NCBI GenBank assembly: GCA_003149835.1
Contig: QAMX01000098.1
Span: forward strand, 1 to 9,279
Direction: 5' to 3'
DNA from: Clostridiales bacterium
GTDB lineage: Bacteria > Bacillota > Clostridia > Oscillospirales > QAMX01
Length of the DNA: 9,279 bases
Shown here piece after piece: positions 7,265 to 9,279 of the stretch. The notes beneath the pieces were generated by a model. It searched no databases. It was not told the origin of the DNA and saw only the letters and a program-made list of their open reading frames with translations. The translations under genes and the position numbers were made by a program. How positions within the stretch are numbered: position 1 is the stretch's first letter; every line of letters begins with the position of its first letter.

Positions 7265-7279
7265 AAACGGATGCCGTTT
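7265..7279 (-). terminator. Weak intrinsic terminator-like hairpin at the rex stop
   Basis: On the minus strand the sequence AAACGG-CAT-CCGTTT forms a 6-bp stem with a 3-base loop, and the T-run is CCGTTTTTATG. The rex TAA stop (7278-7280) lies in the stem. Both stem and T-run are short, so termination would at best be partial, leaving room for rex-adhE read-through. Confidence 0.3.
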
Positions 7280-7913
7280 AACCGCACATTTTTTCCGAGA
7301 GGTGTTTGGAGAGCAGCGCCAGCGACGCCGCCATGTTTTCATTCTGCACCAGAACACCCTCGGGGACGTTGAGGTGTACCGGCGCGAAATTCCAGATCGC
7401 CAGAACGCCGCCCCTGATCAACCGGTCACACAGCTGCTGCGCAGCGCCCGCGGGCGCCGTGATAATCCCGATCCTAATTTTCAGACGCTCGCACAGATCT
7501 TCCAGCTTTGCAACGGAAAAAATTTCTTTTCCCCGAATGGTTTGCCCAGCCAGCGCTTCGTCGCAGTCAAACGCGGCGACGATATTCAGCCCGTAGGCCC
7601 CGAAACCGTCATAGCTCAACAGCGCGCGCCCCAAGTTTCCCGCGCCGACCACGACGGCGTTTTCCACGTTGTCATAGCCGAGATACCGCTGCAAATCCGC
7701 GATCAGATCCTTCGTCACATAGCCGATTTTCGGCCGGCCTCCTGTGCTTACAATCGCCAGATCTTTCCGAACCTGAACGTCATGGAGGTGCAGCGCCTCA
7801 GCGATGGCCGTAGCCGAGATGTTCACAGGGTCATTGTCCGGCAGCGATTTCAGATAATTCAGGTAAACAGGCAAGCGCTGCAACGCCTGTTTTGAAATCG
7901 GTTGACCGTCCAT
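7278..7913 (-). CDS. rex: Redox-sensing transcriptional repressor Rex
   Basis: A 211-residue protein with the Rex architecture. Residues 1-75 are a winged-helix DNA-binding domain (ISKQALQRLPVYLNYLKSL, then VRKDLAIVSTGGRPKIGY). The Rossmann NAD(H)-binding domain starts with VVVGAGNLGRALL (G90, G92, G95), and the end, around NENMAASLALLSKHL, is the helix that swaps between subunits in the dimer. Rex binds DNA when NAD+ is high and lets go when NADH builds up, switching on fermentation genes such as adhE and hydrogenases. I chose the ATG at 7911-7913: AAAGGAG lies seven bases upstream and the conserved N-terminus starts here. The open frame extends 68 codons further upstream, but that stretch runs through the promoter and the large hairpin and is not protein. 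The gene lies between lysR and adhE, all on the minus strand, and has its own promoter. Confidence 0.95.
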   Translation of the reverse strand: MDGQPISKQALQRLPVYLNYLKSLPDNDPVNISATAIAEALHLHDVQVRKDLAIVSTGGRPKIGYVTKDLIADLQRYLGYDNVENAVVVGAGNLGRALLSYDGFGAYGLNIVAAFDCDEALAGQTIRGKEIFSVAKLEDLCERLKIRIGIITAPAGAAQQLCDRLIRGGVLAIWNFAPVHLNVPEGVLVQNENMAASLALLSKHLSEKMCG

Positions 7914-7958
7914 TCCGTTTCTCCTTTCATGCGTTTTCCATCTGCTTTTGATGGTTTT

Positions 7959-7987
7959 ATTATAGCATTTCTCCTCGCGTTTGAGAA
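7959..7987 (-). promoter_or_regulatory. Sigma-A promoter of rex
   Basis: Reading the minus strand, a -35 box TTCTCA (7982-7987, four of six matches) and a perfect -10 box TATAAT (7959-7964) are 17 bp apart. The -10 is preceded by TGC, giving an extended -10 that can make up for the weak -35. The start would fall near 7952, about 40 bases before the rex ATG. The large inverted repeat ends eight bases upstream of the -35 box, so anything binding it could affect this promoter. Confidence 0.7.
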
Positions 7988-7994
7988 ATACAAA

Positions 7995-8058
7995 TGCGCC
8001 ATATCGGTATATACTTATCGATATGTTGTTATCGATAAGTATATACCGATATGGCGCA
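7995..8058. repeat. Perfect 29-bp inverted repeat with 6-base loop between lysR and rex
   Basis: The left arm 7995-8023 and right arm 8030-8058 are exact reverse complements over 29 bp, with loop TGTTGT (8024-8029). The outer six bases are GC-rich (TGCGCC) and the inner part is AT-rich, unlike the genes around it. Each arm holds two smaller palindromes, GTATATAC (8007-8014 and 8039-8046) and TATCGATA (8016-8023 and 8030-8037). On the minus strand it lies 15 bases after the lysR stop and is followed by TTTGTATTTCTC, so it could end lysR transcription. It also directly precedes the rex -35 box, so it could be an operator or a cruciform-forming site. A small mobile-type repeat is a third option. 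Confidence 0.85.
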
Positions 8059-8073
8059 CGGGTTTTGTAGGGT

Positions 8074-8991
8074 TTACCGTACGGTATTTTTCTGCGCTTC
8101 ACGGGCCTGAAAGACAAAGCTCGTTTCTTCCTCGCTGAGCTTATAATCCTGCGGATAGATCAGCAGATCCTGATATTTTTCACAGCCGCAGGTGTTCCGA
8201 ACCAATCCGCAGCTGTCCAGCTGCCGCTGCGGAAGCGGCGGCGACCACATATACGCGGTTGGAACGGCGTTCAGAATATCGAGACGAGCCGCAAGATCCC
8301 GGAGCACAATCCGGCCGCCCTGCGCGGCGGAGCCGGCTGCGTATTCGCGCTCTCCCCCTTCTATATTGGCCGGCGCGGCGCAGGCGACCTCCGTATACGC
8401 TTCCAGCTGCTCCGGCGCTATGCTCCCCGCTTCTGCCAGCGGATGCCGCTTCGACATGAAAACTTCCATCTCAAAAACGCGAAGGATTTCAAACTCTATG
8501 TGTCTGGCCGCCAACAGATCCGTGTAATACGCTTCCTGCACGCTTCGGCAGCGCACAACGCCCAGCCTGTATTCCTCTTCGGCAACGCCGCGAATCGCCC
8601 GCGTCGCCTCCGTTTCCAGCAAAGAGATTCCTGCCCATGCGGCGGAATGCGGCAGCGCGGCATATGCGGCGCAGGCGCGAATCAGGTATTCGGAATCCAT
8701 CGGTATCGCAACCGAAACGGGCGGCACGGCGGACGAAGCGCGTTTTCCGATCTGCTCCATATACTCGACCTGCCGCAGAATCTTGCGTGCATGAAACAGA
8801 AACTCCGTCCCCTCTTTTGTCGGGAGCACCCCCTTGGGACTTCTTCGAAAGATTGTAACGCCGACCGTATCTTCCAGCTCTTTGATCGCTTTGCTCAGGT
8901 TCGGCTGCGCCATAAAAAGATTATCGGCCGCCTGTGTGATGGACCCCGTTCGCTCAACTTCGAGCACATATTTCAAATGCAGCGTGTTCAT
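8074..8991 (-). CDS. LysR-family transcriptional regulator
   Basis: A 305-residue protein. The N-terminal winged helix-turn-helix (about 1-61) is typical of LysR regulators: LKYVLEVERTGSITQAADNL, then AQPNLSKAIKELEDTVG and IFRRSPKGVLPTKEG. A linker helix (about 62-85) and a periplasmic-binding-protein-like effector domain follow. The effector domain is divergent, so the ligand and targets cannot be named. Three cysteines close together near the end (C261, C268, C270) could be redox-reactive or bind a metal, but this is speculation. I chose the ATG at 8989-8991 because LysR proteins start just before this helix and GGAAGG is ten bases upstream; the ATG at 9033 has GAGGA directly against it and would add 14 non-family residues. 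The promoter (9086-9114) gives a leader of about 88 bases. The neighbour on the other side is a tRNA gene, so the usual divergent target is absent. Confidence 0.9.
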   Translation of the reverse strand: MNTLHLKYVLEVERTGSITQAADNLFMAQPNLSKAIKELEDTVGVTIFRRSPKGVLPTKEGTEFLFHARKILRQVEYMEQIGKRASSAVPPVSVAIPMDSEYLIRACAAYAALPHSAAWAGISLLETEATRAIRGVAEEEYRLGVVRCRSVQEAYYTDLLAARHIEFEILRVFEMEVFMSKRHPLAEAGSIAPEQLEAYTEVACAAPANIEGGEREYAAGSAAQGGRIVLRDLAARLDILNAVPTAYMWSPPLPQRQLDSCGLVRNTCGCEKYQDLLIYPQDYKLSEEETSFVFQAREAQKNTVR

Positions 8992-9085
8992 ACTATATTT
9001 ACCTTCCCATTCGCTGTCTGAATGCTGGATCATTCCTCACAGCGCAGCCGTTTCCCAGCGGCGTATATCGGTCTTCGCCGTTTCT

Positions 9086-9114
9086 ATTATAGCCTCCCTC
9101 TGCCGCAATGTCAA
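9086..9114 (-). promoter_or_regulatory. Consensus sigma-A promoter of lysR
   Basis: Reading the minus strand, TTGACA (9109-9114) and TATAAT (9086-9091) are both perfect and exactly 17 bp apart. The start would fall near 9079. Such a complete match is unusual for a regulator gene, which may mean that repression (for example by LysR itself) or leader control limits output. Between the start site and the lysR ATG I see only weak hairpins. Confidence 0.85.
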
Positions 9115-9185
9115 CGCAAGAACCGACTGTTGCTCTCCCTGCTGAAAATTTTTTCCTGTTCCGCCAAAAAAAATGCAGAAAGCCC

Positions 9186-9214
9186 TTGACAAAACGCGGT
9201 AAATCGCTTATAAT
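9186..9214 (+). promoter_or_regulatory. Consensus sigma-A promoter of the tRNA-Gln gene
   Basis: TTGACA (9186-9191) and TATAAT (9209-9214) are perfect, with a 17-bp spacer. The start would fall near 9221, about five bases before the mature tRNA. A run of eight A bases (9166-9173) upstream of the -35 box resembles an UP element for strong expression. The lysR promoter points the other way, with its -35 box about 70 bp to the left. Confidence 0.9.
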
Positions 9215-9225
9215 AAATAAGCCGT

Positions 9226-9279
9226 TGCGGAATTGTGTAATGGTAGCACGACAGACTCTGACTCTGTTTGTCTGGGTTC
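9226..9279 (+). tRNA. tRNA-Gln (anticodon CTG), 3' part beyond the window
   Basis: The visible 54 bases give acceptor strand TGCGGAA (9226-9232), T8, a D arm GTGTAATGGTAGCAC, then anticodon stem ACAGA, loop CTCTGAC and stem TCTGT (perfect five-pair stem). The anticodon is CTG, which reads CAG for glutamine, and the U1 start of the acceptor fits tRNA-Gln. The T arm begins (GGGTTC) and the window ends there, so the T loop and the acceptor's second strand are missing. Many low-GC Firmicutes manage with only the TTG anticodon, so a separate CTG gene fits a more GC-rich genome. Confidence 0.9.

Noticed and set aside
8024..8040. TTGTTATCGATAAG in the hairpin as a Rex operator
   Set aside because: Only one half resembles the TTGTTAA half-site and the matching TTAACAA half is absent at the right spacing.
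7914..8117. A 68-codon N-terminal extension of the rex frame
   Set aside because: It reads through the promoter and the large hairpin, giving an odd near-palindromic peptide, while the start at 7913 has an excellent ribosome site and matches the Rex family.
9064..9072. Shared ATATCGGT between the lysR leader and the large hairpin as a common LysR site
   Set aside because: The match is only eight bases, and close variants such as GATATCGG recur inside coding regions of this window, so chance is a sufficient explanation.
9226..9279. tRNA-Gln as an integration site for a mobile element
   Set aside because: No integrase, attachment repeat or foreign base composition is seen, and the tRNA 3' end lies outside the window.

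Overview
The window reads as a piece of a moderately GC-rich, strictly anaerobic, fermentative Firmicute of the class Clostridia. The reasons are a Rex repressor next to a bifunctional AdhE, two [FeFe]-hydrogenase-type proteins, Shine-Dalgarno sites of the AGGAG/AAAGG type, sigma-A promoters with consensus boxes, and a tRNA-Gln with a CTG anticodon. All nine protein genes lie on the minus strand and are read from high to low coordinates. The only plus-strand gene is the tRNA cut off by the right edge.

Layout in transcription order, right to left. A tRNA-Gln with its own consensus promoter (9186-9279, plus strand) diverges from a LysR-type regulator (8074-8991), which also has a consensus promoter. 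Between lysR and rex lies a perfect 29-bp inverted repeat with a 6-base loop (7995-8058), abutting the rex promoter. Next come rex (7278-7913) and adhE (4550-7165), separated by a leader with a 10-bp inverted repeat. After these come an aminoglycoside-phosphotransferase-fold kinase (3728-4489), a small thioredoxin-like [2Fe-2S] protein (3407-3652), an FlK-like hotdog thioesterase (2997-3389), a PAS-containing sensory-type [FeFe] hydrogenase, HydS (1251-2930), a SpoIIE/PP2C phosphatase (86-1258), and the first 24 codons of a protein that looks like a group B monomeric [FeFe] hydrogenase (1-73).

How the parts may work together (inference). Rex senses NADH/NAD+ and classically controls adhE, which oxidises NADH by making ethanol. 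The downstream hydrogenase disposes of electrons as H2. HydS is thought to sense H2 or redox state with a degenerate H-cluster and to pass the signal through its PAS domain. The phosphatase encoded with it, and perhaps the kinase upstream, would be the output. The locus therefore couples two ways of disposing of electrons, ethanol and H2, to two sensors. From memory, related rex-adhE-hydS-phosphatase-hydrogenase neighbourhoods are known in Ruminococcus albus and Clostridium (Acetivibrio) thermocellum, so the core is not new. The less explained parts are the FlK-like thioesterase inside the hydrogenase cluster, the substrate of the kinase, the C-terminal domain of the phosphatase, and the large hairpin upstream of rex.
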